44,203 nucleotides of DNA. Source: Verrucomicrobiota bacterium (GTDB lineage Bacteria > Verrucomicrobiota > Verrucomicrobiia > Opitutales > JABDGR01). The stretch is from assembly GCA_013285985.1 (NCBI GenBank), contig JABDGR010000004.1, forward strand, positions 1 through 44,203, in the 5' to 3' direction. Below are positions 28,070-37,618 of the stretch, one piece after another (the first letter of the stretch is position 1; each line of letters starts with the position of its first letter). Under the pieces are notes generated by a model. That model had not been told where the DNA came from. It made no database searches and was given only the letters and a program-made list of their open reading frames with translations. Both the position numbers and the translations under genes were made by a program.

Positions 28070-29065
28070 TTAGAACCGGAAGGTCAGGGCCGCCTTGAGG
28101 CGGTAAGTCGGCACGGCCTGGAACCCCGGGTCGTAGTGGGTCGCCACCGGCACCTCCAGCGCCACATTGGCGGTGAAATGCTGGTTCCAGGTGAAGAGCA
28201 CCTTCGGTCCGAGGCTGACCGACTTGCCGGCGGTATCATTGGTAACAGTACCCTGCACCGTGTCGGCGCCCTTGTATTCACCCGTGGCCAGCAATTGCAG
28301 GCTGAGCGCGTAATCGTCATTTTCAATCAACCGGTAACCCGGGCCGGTGGACCAACTGAATTCGTTGGCGTAACGGTAGCCGAAGCTGCCGGTGCCGCGG
28401 ATGGCGTAGTCGGCATCGGCGGTGTAAAACCAGCGCTGCCAGTTCAGGTTGACGCCGGTGGCGAGAATGCCGTCATACGAGCCGCTGCCGAGGGCGACGT
28501 CATGGCCGCCGATGGCGCTGAAGGGCCCGTTTAACGGTGAGACCAGGCTCGTGCCCGGTGCCTCCAACGCCAGCAGGCCGGAATCGCCCGTCGGCAGTTT
28601 GACGCCGCCGGAGACGCGCCAGGTGTAACCCCAGTCCGCCTGTTCATCCCGCGCAACGATGTAATTCGCCACCACCGACACATCGCCCAAGCCATCCGAT
28701 TGCCCGTTGTCCATCGCGGTGCCGGCGTTGTTCATCACCCGGTACCAGCGGTAGATGTAGGGCACGTTGACCTGTACGCCGAGACGGTCGTTGATTTGGT
28801 AGCCGAGGATGAATTGGGTGATGGAACTGCGCTCGAATTGGTCGAGCGAAGCGCCAGCCGGCACGTTTTTCAAGGTGTCGTAGTCGGTAAACTGCTCCGC
28901 CACTGAGGCAAAGAAGTACGGTTGTTGCAGGGCGGTACTGTGACCGTAAAGCGACAGGCCGTTAAGCACGCCGGGTTCGCAGAATTCGCAGCCACAGGTG
29001 TCGCACGCGCGGGTCGAGGTGATTGCGAGAATTATCAAGGAGAACGGTATTAAATGGTTTTTCAT
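28070..29065 (-). CDS. Outer-membrane beta-barrel-like protein with N-terminal CxxCxCxxC motif
   Basis: Signal peptide then ACDTCGCEFCEPG; alternating beta-strand-like pattern; C-terminal LTFRF (terminal Phe). Confidence 0.7.
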   Translation of the reverse strand: MKNHLIPFSLIILAITSTRACDTCGCEFCEPGVLNGLSLYGHSTALQQPYFFASVAEQFTDYDTLKNVPAGASLDQFERSSITQFILGYQINDRLGVQVNVPYIYRWYRVMNNAGTAMDNGQSDGLGDVSVVANYIVARDEQADWGYTWRVSGGVKLPTGDSGLLALEAPGTSLVSPLNGPFSAIGGHDVALGSGSYDGILATGVNLNWQRWFYTADADYAIRGTGSFGYRYANEFSWSTGPGYRLIENDDYALSLQLLATGEYKGADTVQGTVTNDTAGKSVSLGPKVLFTWNQHFTANVALEVPVATHYDPGFQAVPTYRLKAALTFRF

Positions 29066-29229
29066 GGAATTGCCCCGAAGTCGCCACCACTTCGATGGAA
29101 GGATGGCTAAAATGGATGATCTATCCCTCTATTTTCACCAGCAGGCGCACGCCGCCGCGCGGGTACGCCGAAATTGGGACCATACGGAACACGCCGAACA
29201 TTGCGTATCAACCGGCCCAAACCATCAAA

Positions 29230-29247
29230 CCCCGGGCTAGACCGGGG
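29230..29247 (-). terminator. Possible intrinsic terminator CCCCGG-N6-CCGGGG followed by TTT on the minus strand
   Basis: Hairpin located just after the stop of the 29253-29678 gene. Confidence 0.35.
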
Positions 29248-29252
29248 CGCAA

Positions 29253-29678
29253 TTACGCCAGCCGGGGCGGCGGTGTTTCGGGCTGGGCAATTTCCACCGG
29301 TAGTTTTATCGACATCTCCAACCATTGCCCGGTTTGCGCCACAGGCTGGTCCAGCGCCAAGGCTGCCAGCTTGGGCAGGGGCAGGAGGATTGTCCGCTCG
29401 GACTGGTTTTGCATTCCGTCGAGGTTGTGGCGCTCTTTCTCGGCCGTCTGGACGGCTTTGCACAGCGAGCAGGGATATTCACCGCTAAAGGTGATTTTCC
29501 AGGCAACACTTGTGGAATAATTCTCGCGGTAGTGGGCATACATCCGCGACCAGGCGACCGCCTGCACCAGCGGCAAATGCAAATTTCCTGCCATCGCCAC
29601 CGCGATGATCAACAGTACCGCAAAACTCTTTTGGAAAGCCGGACGCACGCAGCCCGACTTTAGCTCTCCGTCCCTCAT
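29253..29678 (-). CDS. Hypothetical protein with N-terminal hydrophobic segment and a CSLC motif
   Basis: SFAVLLIIAVAMAGNLHLPLVQAVAW...FSGEYPCSLCKAVQ; same strand, upstream of the CxxCxCxxC barrel. Confidence 0.55.
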   Translation of the reverse strand: MRDGELKSGCVRPAFQKSFAVLLIIAVAMAGNLHLPLVQAVAWSRMYAHYRENYSTSVAWKITFSGEYPCSLCKAVQTAEKERHNLDGMQNQSERTILLPLPKLAALALDQPVAQTGQWLEMSIKLPVEIAQPETPPPRLA

Positions 29679-29792
29679 CTGTCAACCGATCCGCGCAGTA
29701 TCAGAAAGTCGAATGTACACGGTTAAACCGCCATTTTTGCTTGCCCGGCGAGGGGTAAATTGAAATTATCTCCCTTTTGACGGTTCCCCTTT

Positions 29793-29867
<75 letters not shown>

Positions 29868-29895
29868 TTTTTATCACCCTGCCGCGCATTTTCCC

Positions 29896-30852
29896 ATGAA
29901 CGGCGACTCCTGTTGCACCCCCACCCGCGCGCCGGGCATAGGCACACTGATACCCGCCGCGCTGACGAACGACTTGGTGCGCACAACGCGGGGCGCGTTG
30001 AAGGGCCTGCAGCCGATTCCCGGCGGGGAATTTCTCATGGGTGCCAACGACGCCGATGGCTGGCCAAACGACGGCGAGGGCCCGGTGCGCGCCATCACCC
30101 TCCAGCCGTTTCATATCGACGCCGGTTGTGTGACCAACGAGCAATTTAACGATTTCGTCAATGCCACGGGCTACAAGACCGAGGCGGAGCGCTTTGGCTG
30201 GTCGTTTGTATTTTGTCTTTTTCTATCACGCGGGTTGCTGGCGCGCGTGACACAGCGAGTGGCAGGCAGCGAGTGGTGGTGCCGGGTCGAGGGCGCGCAT
30301 TGGCGTCACCCCGAAGGCGAAGGCTCGAACATTAAAAAACGCTGGAGCCACCCGGTCGTGCATGTGTCCTGGAACGACGCACAGGCGTATTGCAACTGGA
30401 CAGGCAAACGCCTGCCGACGGAGGCCGAATGGGAATGTGCCGCGCGCGGCGGCCTCGTGCAAAAGCGCTTTCCGTGGGGCGACGAACTCACCCCCCGGGG
30501 CCGACACATGTGCAACATCTGGCAAGGCCCTTTTCCGAACCACGACACCGCAGAAGATGGTTACAGCGGCACCGCACCGGCGAAAAGTTTTCCCGCCAAT
30601 GGCTTCGGTCTCTACAACATGGCCGGCAACGTCTGGGAATGGTGCCACGACTGGTTCAGCCGGGATTTTCATGTAACCGGCCTGCGCATTGATCCCGCCG
30701 GCCCGCCCACCGGTGAGCGCAAGGTCGTGCGCGGCGGCAGCTACCTGTGCCACCATTCCTATTGTAACCGCTACCGCGTCGGCGCACGCATCGGCAACAC
30801 GCCCGACAGCTCGACCGGCAACACGGGCTTCCGCTGCGTGCGGGATGCGTGA
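29896..30852 (+). CDS. Formylglycine-generating enzyme (SUMF1/FGE family)
   Basis: IPGGEFLMGA, RLPTEAEWECAARGG, NMAGNVWEWCHDWF and active-site GGSYLCHHSYCNRYRVGAR with both catalytic Cys. Confidence 0.93.
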   Translation: MNGDSCCTPTRAPGIGTLIPAALTNDLVRTTRGALKGLQPIPGGEFLMGANDADGWPNDGEGPVRAITLQPFHIDAGCVTNEQFNDFVNATGYKTEAERFGWSFVFCLFLSRGLLARVTQRVAGSEWWCRVEGAHWRHPEGEGSNIKKRWSHPVVHVSWNDAQAYCNWTGKRLPTEAEWECAARGGLVQKRFPWGDELTPRGRHMCNIWQGPFPNHDTAEDGYSGTAPAKSFPANGFGLYNMAGNVWEWCHDWFSRDFHVTGLRIDPAGPPTGERKVVRGGSYLCHHSYCNRYRVGARIGNTPDSSTGNTGFRCVRDA

Positions 30853-30854
30853 TT

Positions 30855-30868
30855 GGGAAATTTTTCCC
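30855..30868. terminator. Perfect 14-bp palindrome GGGAAATTTTTCCC-type hairpin between convergent genes
   Basis: GGGAAA-TT-TTTCCC located between the FGE stop and the permease stop. Confidence 0.3.
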
Positions 30869-30878
30869 GCCAGCGGTC

Positions 30879-31853
30879 TTACGGCAACCGCTTTTGCGTG
30901 GCGCGTAGGAGGAGGCGCTGGAAGAGAATGAACCCAAGGAGGAGCGCGCCGGTAATGATGCGCGTCCACCAGGAACTCAAGGAGCCATCGAACGTAATGG
31001 CAGATTGAATGGTGCCGATGATGAGGAAGCCCAGGAGCGTGCCGAGCATGTGGCCGCGCCCACCGGTGAGCAACGTGCCGCCGATGACCACGGTGGCGAT
31101 GGCGTCGAGCTCCAAGCCGATGCCGTAAGTCGAATCACCGCCGCTGACGAGGGTGCTGACCAGTCCGGCCAGCGCCGCACCTGCGCCGCACAATGCATAG
31201 ACGGCAATTTTCGTCACGCCGACGGGCAAACCCATCAACAGCGCGGATTGCTCGTTGCCGCCAATGGCCAGCAGGTTTCTGCCAAAGCGAGTGTGCTGGG
31301 CCAGCACATAACCGAACGCCAGAACGACCAGAAAAACGTAGGCGGGTAAAGGGTGGATGGTGTCGCCGCCGATTTTGGCCGTATCACGCGAGAGCTTGAG
31401 GAAAAGTTCGTTGTGGATGTCAATGCTGTCGGTGCTCATCCAATAGGCGCAACCGCGCGCGAAGAACATCCCGGCGAGGGTGACCAGGAACGCGGGTTGT
31501 TTAAAATAATGGATAAGGGCACCCATCGCCGCGCCAAAAGCGGTGCCGATGGCCAGCGACGCCAAAATCACCAGCAGTGGATTCATCCCGTGCTTTTCGA
31601 TGAGCACGGCGGCAAAGATATTCGTGAAGGCGGCCACCGCACCGACGGAAAGGTCAATGCCGCCGGAAAAAATCACCAGCGTCATACCGACGGCGATGAT
31701 GCCCAGGCAGGCATTGCCGATGAAAAGATTGGCAACGTTGGGAGCGGAGGCGAAATTGACCTCGTGGTAGCGCCAGCCTGCGGCCGCAAACAGCAGGAGG
31801 AAGATGCCGGCCGTCACCAACTGCGGCAGGCGTTGGCGGAATAGCGAGTTCAT
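30879..31853 (-). CDS. yjfF: Sugar ABC transporter permease (YjfF-like)
   Basis: BPD_transp_2/RbsC-like features: IIAVGMTLVIFSGGIDLSVGAVAAF, GGDSTYGIGLELDAIATVVIGGTLLTGGRG; 4-nt overlap with the upstream permease. Confidence 0.87.
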   Translation of the reverse strand: MNSLFRQRLPQLVTAGIFLLLFAAAGWRYHEVNFASAPNVANLFIGNACLGIIAVGMTLVIFSGGIDLSVGAVAAFTNIFAAVLIEKHGMNPLLVILASLAIGTAFGAAMGALIHYFKQPAFLVTLAGMFFARGCAYWMSTDSIDIHNELFLKLSRDTAKIGGDTIHPLPAYVFLVVLAFGYVLAQHTRFGRNLLAIGGNEQSALLMGLPVGVTKIAVYALCGAGAALAGLVSTLVSGGDSTYGIGLELDAIATVVIGGTLLTGGRGHMLGTLLGFLIIGTIQSAITFDGSLSSWWTRIITGALLLGFILFQRLLLRATQKRLP

Positions 31854-32854
31854 GCGGAAGCCCTCCGGAACAAGCCGCCGAACCAGCGGCGCGTGGTTTC
31901 TGATTGCAACAGACACACAATGACGATGAGCACCGCCTTGGGCACGGGCGCAACCTGCGAACGGACCTGGTCGTAATACATCGTCTCCGTCAAAGTTTGC
32001 AGCAGGAGCGCCCCGAAATAAGTGCCGAGCAGGTTGAACCGTCCGCCGCTGAGCGCCGTGCCGCCAAGGACTACGGCAAAAATGGCATCGAGTTCCATGT
32101 TCAGGCCATCGTGCAGCGGGTTAGCATTTTTGATATCGGACGAGGCCAGGATGCCCGCCACCGCCGCGCATAGACCACATGCGACGTAGGCCAGGCACTT
32201 CACGCGCGCCGTCGCCAGACCGGCGAAGCGGCTGGCCGTTTCATTGTCACCCGCAGCTTCGATGAACAAGCCCGTGGCGCTGCGCCGCAGCCCCAGCCAC
32301 GCCGCCAGATACAGCACCGTGACCAAAATCGGCGGAAGGGGCAGGCCGAATAAAAAGCCATTGCCAAGAAAGGTGTAATGTGTGTCGTCGATTCTCACTT
32401 GAAAACCGCCGGTGACGAGCTGCGCGATGCCGCGGCCGGAGACCATCAACACCAACGTGGCGACGATCGGCTGGATGCGCGCCCAGGAGATCAACAGACC
32501 GTTGACCAGCCCGCACAGCAGCCCGACACCCAGGCCCGCCACCAGTACGAGCGCCAGTGAATGGCCTTGCTGCAATAGCGTGGCCGCCACCGCCGCGACA
32601 ATCGCCATGACCGAACCAACGGACAAATCGATGCCGCCTGTGGCGATGACCAGCGTCATGCCGAGCGCCAGCACCAAACAAATCGATCCGTTCTTGAAAA
32701 TGTCCACCATCGCGCCCACGTAATGCCCGTCTCTCACGGTCAGCGAAAAAAACTCCTTGCTGAACGCCAGGTTGACCAGCGCCAGCAGCAGCAAACCTGC
32801 CAGCGGCCAGAGCGCGGGCGATTTCAGCCAGGAACGATGGCGGGGCTCACTCAT
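31850..32854 (-). CDS. ytfT: Sugar ABC transporter permease (YtfT-like)
   Basis: LALGMTLVIATGGIDLSVGSVMAIVAA, LDAIFAVVLGGTALSGGRFNLLGT; start MSEPRHRS overlaps the ATPase end. Confidence 0.87.
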   Translation of the reverse strand: MSEPRHRSWLKSPALWPLAGLLLLALVNLAFSKEFFSLTVRDGHYVGAMVDIFKNGSICLVLALGMTLVIATGGIDLSVGSVMAIVAAVAATLLQQGHSLALVLVAGLGVGLLCGLVNGLLISWARIQPIVATLVLMVSGRGIAQLVTGGFQVRIDDTHYTFLGNGFLFGLPLPPILVTVLYLAAWLGLRRSATGLFIEAAGDNETASRFAGLATARVKCLAYVACGLCAAVAGILASSDIKNANPLHDGLNMELDAIFAVVLGGTALSGGRFNLLGTYFGALLLQTLTETMYYDQVRSQVAPVPKAVLIVIVCLLQSETTRRWFGGLFRRASA

Positions 32855-34403
32855 GGGTCTTGGCCACCCCGGCCATTTCATGCAGCAGGCGGTGCAATTC
32901 CATTTCGCCTCCGGAAAGTTCTGCGACTTTGCGCCGGTCACGCAAAACGGCGATGCGGGTGCTATTGCGCACGACCTCCTCAATTTCCGAGGAAATAAAC
33001 AGGACGGCGACACCGTCCGCGCGCAGTTTGGCAATGAGCTGCTCGATTTCCGCCTTGGCGCCAACGTCAATGCCGCGCGTCGGCTCATCGAGGATGATGA
33101 GCGCAGGTTGCGTGGCTAGCCAACGCGCGAGGAGAACCTTTTGCTGATTGCCGCCAGAAAGGTTTTTAATCGGCGTCTCGGGACTGCCGGTTTTGATGCG
33201 CAGGGCCTGGATGTAATGGGTGCAAAGCCTCCCCTGTTCCGCACGAGAAAGCGTGTTCCACGCGCCCCGCTTAGCCTGCAGGGCGAAAATGATGTTCTCG
33301 CGCACTGAAAGATTCGGCAGGATGCCCTCGGTCTTGCGGTCCTCCGAGCAGAAGGCCAGACCTTTTTGCACGGCGGCCCGCGGGGAGGAAATCTTCATCG
33401 GCTGCCCGCGCAGTTTGATTTCACCCGTGTCAGCGCGATCGATGCCAAAAAGCAGGCGCGCGGTTTCGGTGCGCCCGGAACCGAGCAGACCCGCGAGACC
33501 AGTGACTTCGCCGGAGCGCAACGTCAAGTCGAGGGGGTGCACCGCACCGCGCCGGCCCAGTTGGCAGGCCTCCAGCAATGGCACAGTTGTTTCGGAAGAT
33601 GGACGGCCTCCAACCGCGGCTGATCTCCCACCCTCTGCGGCATGGCCTTCTTCGTCGCTTACTTCGCGGCCAAGCATTTTACTGACGAGCTGGAGGCGAC
33701 CAAGCCCCGCCGTCGGGTATTCGCCGACGAATTCACCGTTGTGCAGGACGGTGATGCAGTCAGTGACTTCGTAAACCTGATCCAGAAAATGCGTGACGAA
33801 TATGATGCCCAGGCCCGCCACCCGCAGCTGGCGCATGATTTTGAACAACTCGTCCACTTCTTTTTCGTCGAGACTAGCGGTCGGCTCGTCGAGCACGAGG
33901 AGCTTGGCCTGCAAGTCCAGGGCGCGGGCGATAGCGACCATCTGCTGAATAGCCAGTGGCAAAGAACCCAGCTCGGCATCCACGTCCACTTCAATTTCCA
34001 GCCGCGCCAGCGCAATGCGGGCATGGCGACGTAATGCGCTCCAGTTGAGGAAACCGAATTTCCCCGGCTGCCGGCCCAGGCCGATATTTTCTGCGACTGA
34101 GAGCGTTGGAATCAAATTCACTTCCTGATAAACTGTGCTGATGCCGAGTCGCTCGGCGTCACGCGGCGAAGCGGGGCGGATGGGCTGGCTAGCCAGGCGA
34201 ATGTCGCCTTCATCCGGCGCATAGACGCCCGTGAGCACCTTTATCAGTGTGGATTTGCCCGCGCCATTTTCACCGAGCAAGGCGTGGATTTGACCTGCGC
34301 GCACGGTGAAATCCACTCCGGAAAGCGCGATCACGCCGGGAAATTTCTTCCCAACGCCACGCATGGCGAGCAGGGGCGGCGTTGACGGCTCGACGGCGGC
34401 CAT
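32847..34403 (-). CDS. ytfR: Sugar ABC transporter ATP-binding protein, two ABC domains (YtfR-like)
   Basis: GENGAGKSTLIKVLTGVY, LSGGNQQKVLLARWLATQPALIILDEPTRGIDVGAK. Confidence 0.92.
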   Translation of the reverse strand: MAAVEPSTPPLLAMRGVGKKFPGVIALSGVDFTVRAGQIHALLGENGAGKSTLIKVLTGVYAPDEGDIRLASQPIRPASPRDAERLGISTVYQEVNLIPTLSVAENIGLGRQPGKFGFLNWSALRRHARIALARLEIEVDVDAELGSLPLAIQQMVAIARALDLQAKLLVLDEPTASLDEKEVDELFKIMRQLRVAGLGIIFVTHFLDQVYEVTDCITVLHNGEFVGEYPTAGLGRLQLVSKMLGREVSDEEGHAAEGGRSAAVGGRPSSETTVPLLEACQLGRRGAVHPLDLTLRSGEVTGLAGLLGSGRTETARLLFGIDRADTGEIKLRGQPMKISSPRAAVQKGLAFCSEDRKTEGILPNLSVRENIIFALQAKRGAWNTLSRAEQGRLCTHYIQALRIKTGSPETPIKNLSGGNQQKVLLARWLATQPALIILDEPTRGIDVGAKAEIEQLIAKLRADGVAVLFISSEIEEVVRNSTRIAVLRDRRKVAELSGGEMELHRLLHEMAGVAKTHE

Positions 34404-34419
34404 GCGGTTGGGGGCGCGG

Positions 34420-35448
34420 TTAATAGGGCCGCTTGGGAGCTTCCGCGGCGGCGTTGGTGCTGTCGAAAACGTGGTCGGTATTGTAGGTCACCGCCGGGAC
34501 ATCCTGGCCGGCAAGGACTTTTTGCACGGCGTCAAACACGAGCGGGCCGACCATCGGGTTGCACTCCACCACGCAATTGATTTTACCAGCGGCCACCGCC
34601 TGCACGGCTTCCTTCTCGCCGTCAATCGAGACGACCATGAGATCCGTGCCTGGCTTCAAACCCGCAGCCTCGATGGCCTGGATGGCGCCAAGGGCCATGT
34701 CGTCGTTGTGCGCGTACACGATATCGAAGCTGCCTTTGGCGTGGGCCTTGAGCATCGCTTCCATCACTTCCTTGCCCTTGTCGCGCTGGAACTGGCCGCT
34801 TTGCGAATCAATAATCTTGAGGTCCGTCTTGGCGATGGCGTCCGCAAAAGCCTTGTGGCGGTTTTCCGCGGCGGCGGAGCCGGGTTCGCCGTAAAGTTCG
34901 ATGATGTTGCCCTTCCCACCGGTCTTTTTGATGAGCCACTCGGCGACCATCTGGCCTTCCTTGGTGAAATCGGAGCCGATGAAACACTTGAAGAGCGATT
35001 TGTCCGCATCCACATTGCGATCCTCAATGATGACGGGAATGCCCGCCGCCTTGGCATCTTTCAACGTTTCGTCCCAGCCGGTGGATTTAATCGGGGCGAT
35101 GATGATGGCGTCCACCTTCTGGGTGATAAAGTCGTGGACGGCTTTGATTTGCAGCTCGGGTTTGCTCTGGCAGTCCACAAAATTAAGCGTGATGCCGCGG
35201 GCCTTCGCTTCGTCCTGCAAGGATTTGGAATTGGCGGTGCGCCACTGGCTTTCGGCGCCGGTTTGCGCGAAGCCGACGCGGATGGTTTTGGCCGCGGGCG
35301 CCGCGGACGACGAAGGACTCGTCGCCGTGTTTTCGGACTTCGAGCAGCCAGCCAGCAGCAGGCCGCCGGCAGCCAGGCCAAGGGCGAGGCGGGAGAAGGA
35401 GAGCAAGGGGGATTTCATGGGGGAGAAGTATTTAGAATGAAACCACAA
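34420..35448 (-). CDS. ytfQ: Sugar ABC transporter substrate-binding lipoprotein (YtfQ-like)
   Basis: Lipobox LLLAGC; IRVGFAQTGAESQWRTANSKSLQDEAK, QKVDAIIIAPIKSTGWD, VYAHNDDMALGAIQAIEAAG. Confidence 0.9.
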   Translation of the reverse strand: MWFHSKYFSPMKSPLLSFSRLALGLAAGGLLLAGCSKSENTATSPSSSAAPAAKTIRVGFAQTGAESQWRTANSKSLQDEAKARGITLNFVDCQSKPELQIKAVHDFITQKVDAIIIAPIKSTGWDETLKDAKAAGIPVIIEDRNVDADKSLFKCFIGSDFTKEGQMVAEWLIKKTGGKGNIIELYGEPGSAAAENRHKAFADAIAKTDLKIIDSQSGQFQRDKGKEVMEAMLKAHAKGSFDIVYAHNDDMALGAIQAIEAAGLKPGTDLMVVSIDGEKEAVQAVAAGKINCVVECNPMVGPLVFDAVQKVLAGQDVPAVTYNTDHVFDSTNAAAEAPKRPY

Positions 35449-35455
35449 GGAATGT

Positions 35456-37456
35456 TCAACGCAAATCCAAGCGATATATCACCACGCTGAGGGCGGGGAC
35501 AGCGAGCTTGCCACCACTGGTATTTACGCTGTGTTCCTGAATGGTGAGGTTCTGCGGCTTGCCCGGCTCGTTGTATTCATCCGGGTCAGTTCCGATAATG
35601 AGCCATTGGGTGGATTGATCCTTGACGGTGGTTGAGCCGAGGTTGACGACCAGTTCGTCGGCCGTGGAACGCGGATTGACGACGGCAATAGTGATGGCCT
35701 TTCGGTCGGTCGTCCAGGCTGCAGAAACGTCGAGGTCGCCCGTGGGCTGCTGTGAAACTTCGATGGGAATCGTGCCGAAATGGTTGCGATACAGGACTTG
35801 CGGCAGCGCCGTGGCGTCAAAGGCCGCGGCCGTCGGCGTGGTCTTGATGGCACCGATGACGTTTACCGTCTGCGCGTAATTGGCCATGTAGAAAATGTCG
35901 CTGTTGCGGAAAAATTCGTGGTAGCCCTTGGCGATACCCAGAGCGTCCTTGAGGTGATAGCGCACGCCCAGTTCGCCGTAAAGGTAATCGCCATACCAGT
36001 AATTCCATTCGTCCATGGCGACGCGGATGTCCTTGCCCTGCAGTTCGGGAATTGACTGCCGGAAACCGCGATGGGCGTTCGCCACCCGGCGAATTTCATC
36101 GGCCAGTTGCGCCACGTGCGCGACGACATCCAGTTTTTCCTTCACGTAAACATGCTCACTCATCAGGTTCATGTAGTCCGCGCAGATCTTGAACATGGTT
36201 TGGTCCCAGCCATTGCGGTTGTCCGCCGCGCCAACGGCGACGAGCTTGGCGTTTTTATCCACGCTCAACATTGCCTTGGCGACGTCGTTGTGCTTCTGCA
36301 CGTATTGCTCGAGCGGCATGTTGCCGAGCTGCCAGCTGCCAAACATCTCATTGCCGACGGCATACCATTTGACATTGAACGGTTCCGCATGGCCATTGGC
36401 GGCCCGCAGTTTGCCCATGGGCGAATCCGCCGCGCCGTTGAGGTATTCAACTTCCGCGGACACGCCGTCAATCGTGCCCAGGCCGGTATTGACGGAAACA
36501 TACGGCTCCGCACCGATGAGTTGCATCAAGTCCATGTATTCGTGGATGCCCACGTCGTTCGGCTCAACGCCCTTCCAGGCCGGATTTTTGCGCGGCGGAC
36601 GCTGGTCGCGATCGGGGCCGATGCCGTCCTTCCAATTATAGCCGCTGACGAAATTGCCGCCGGGCCAGCGGTAGATGGGTGCGTTCAACTGTTTCAACAG
36701 CACGACGGTGTCGGCGCGCCAGCCGTGGATATTGTCCGCGGGCATGAGGGAAATTGAACCAATCTCCACATCGCCCTGGCCGCGGCCCACAATTTCAAAA
36801 TGGGCATTGAGGGAATCCGCCGGCGCGGTGAACTTGAAATCCGTGCGCTGGTAGTCGCCCCCAGCCGCGGTAATCGTCTGGATGACGCGCGGGGCGAGAT
36901 CGTCCATCAGCATGCGCACGGTGACCGTGCCAGAAAAGTTTTGGCCGCTCAGCATGACGTGGCCGATGTAATCGCGCCCCTTGGTCAGCTGGATGCATTC
37001 CTGCGAAATGCCGACATCCCCATTCGGGCGCAGATGCAGGACGGGAGCTTGCGGCGGCTGGATAACCTGGCCGATTTGCGGGCCGGCATCAGGATTATGG
37101 TCTTCCACATAAGTGTGCGTGGTGTCCATCGTGACCGCGCCTCGGGTGTTGCGCGGCGCAATAACCTTCCACGGCGAGCCGCTCAGGTACATATAAGGGC
37201 CGGTGTTCCACTGGGGGTCGGTGGCGACCGACCACGGACTGTAACTGTCTTTTACTGGATAATAAAATTTGCGATCTTCCAGCAGCTCAGCCCAGAGGCC
37301 GCCGTTGACGCATTTGCCGAGATGCTCGATGAACTGCCCATAGATGTAGGGCGAAATCGGCTCCTTGGTCTTGGCCGTATCGAGGGTGAGGGTCTGGCTG
37401 GCCGGAAGAGCGCCGCCAAGCAGGAGGCCACCGACAATGAACAGAAGTTTTTTCAT
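35456..37456 (-). CDS. Alpha-L-arabinofuranosidase (GH51), secreted
   Basis: SPYIYGQFIEHLGKCVNGGLWAELLEDRKF, RWPGGNFVSGYNWKDGIGP, WYAVGNEMFGSW, VAMDEWNYWYGD; signal peptide from ATG 37456. Confidence 0.93.
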   Translation of the reverse strand: MKKLLFIVGGLLLGGALPASQTLTLDTAKTKEPISPYIYGQFIEHLGKCVNGGLWAELLEDRKFYYPVKDSYSPWSVATDPQWNTGPYMYLSGSPWKVIAPRNTRGAVTMDTTHTYVEDHNPDAGPQIGQVIQPPQAPVLHLRPNGDVGISQECIQLTKGRDYIGHVMLSGQNFSGTVTVRMLMDDLAPRVIQTITAAGGDYQRTDFKFTAPADSLNAHFEIVGRGQGDVEIGSISLMPADNIHGWRADTVVLLKQLNAPIYRWPGGNFVSGYNWKDGIGPDRDQRPPRKNPAWKGVEPNDVGIHEYMDLMQLIGAEPYVSVNTGLGTIDGVSAEVEYLNGAADSPMGKLRAANGHAEPFNVKWYAVGNEMFGSWQLGNMPLEQYVQKHNDVAKAMLSVDKNAKLVAVGAADNRNGWDQTMFKICADYMNLMSEHVYVKEKLDVVAHVAQLADEIRRVANAHRGFRQSIPELQGKDIRVAMDEWNYWYGDYLYGELGVRYHLKDALGIAKGYHEFFRNSDIFYMANYAQTVNVIGAIKTTPTAAAFDATALPQVLYRNHFGTIPIEVSQQPTGDLDVSAAWTTDRKAITIAVVNPRSTADELVVNLGSTTVKDQSTQWLIIGTDPDEYNEPGKPQNLTIQEHSVNTSGGKLAVPALSVVIYRLDLR

Positions 37457-37501
37457 GGGTAAGCAGCAGATTGAGCCAGGTGAATCAAGGGGTACGGCCC
37501 A

Positions 37502-37517
37502 ACCCATCCCGATGGGT
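37502..37517. promoter_or_regulatory. Candidate operator ACCCATC-CC-GATGGGT
   Basis: Perfect 7-bp inverted repeat with 2-nt centre, 46-61 bp upstream of the GH51 start. Confidence 0.4.
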
Positions 37518-37524
37518 ATTAACC

Positions 37525-37550
37525 TTTTGACGCAAAATGGGAAGTCAAAA
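37525..37550. promoter_or_regulatory. Candidate operator TTTTGAC-N12-GTCAAAA
   Basis: Perfect 7-bp inverted repeat upstream of the GH51 operon. Confidence 0.4.
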
Positions 37551-37618
37551 TCACGACCAATGTGAACCGTCCGGCACGGCTCGTCCGTGTGTCCCAATCA
37601 TCAATCTGCACCGATTGG

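Noticed and set aside
29174-29488. Plus-strand ORFs opposite the CSLC protein
   Set aside because: Antisense to a more plausible minus-strand gene with a hydrophobic N-terminus and CxxC motif; no domain recognised.
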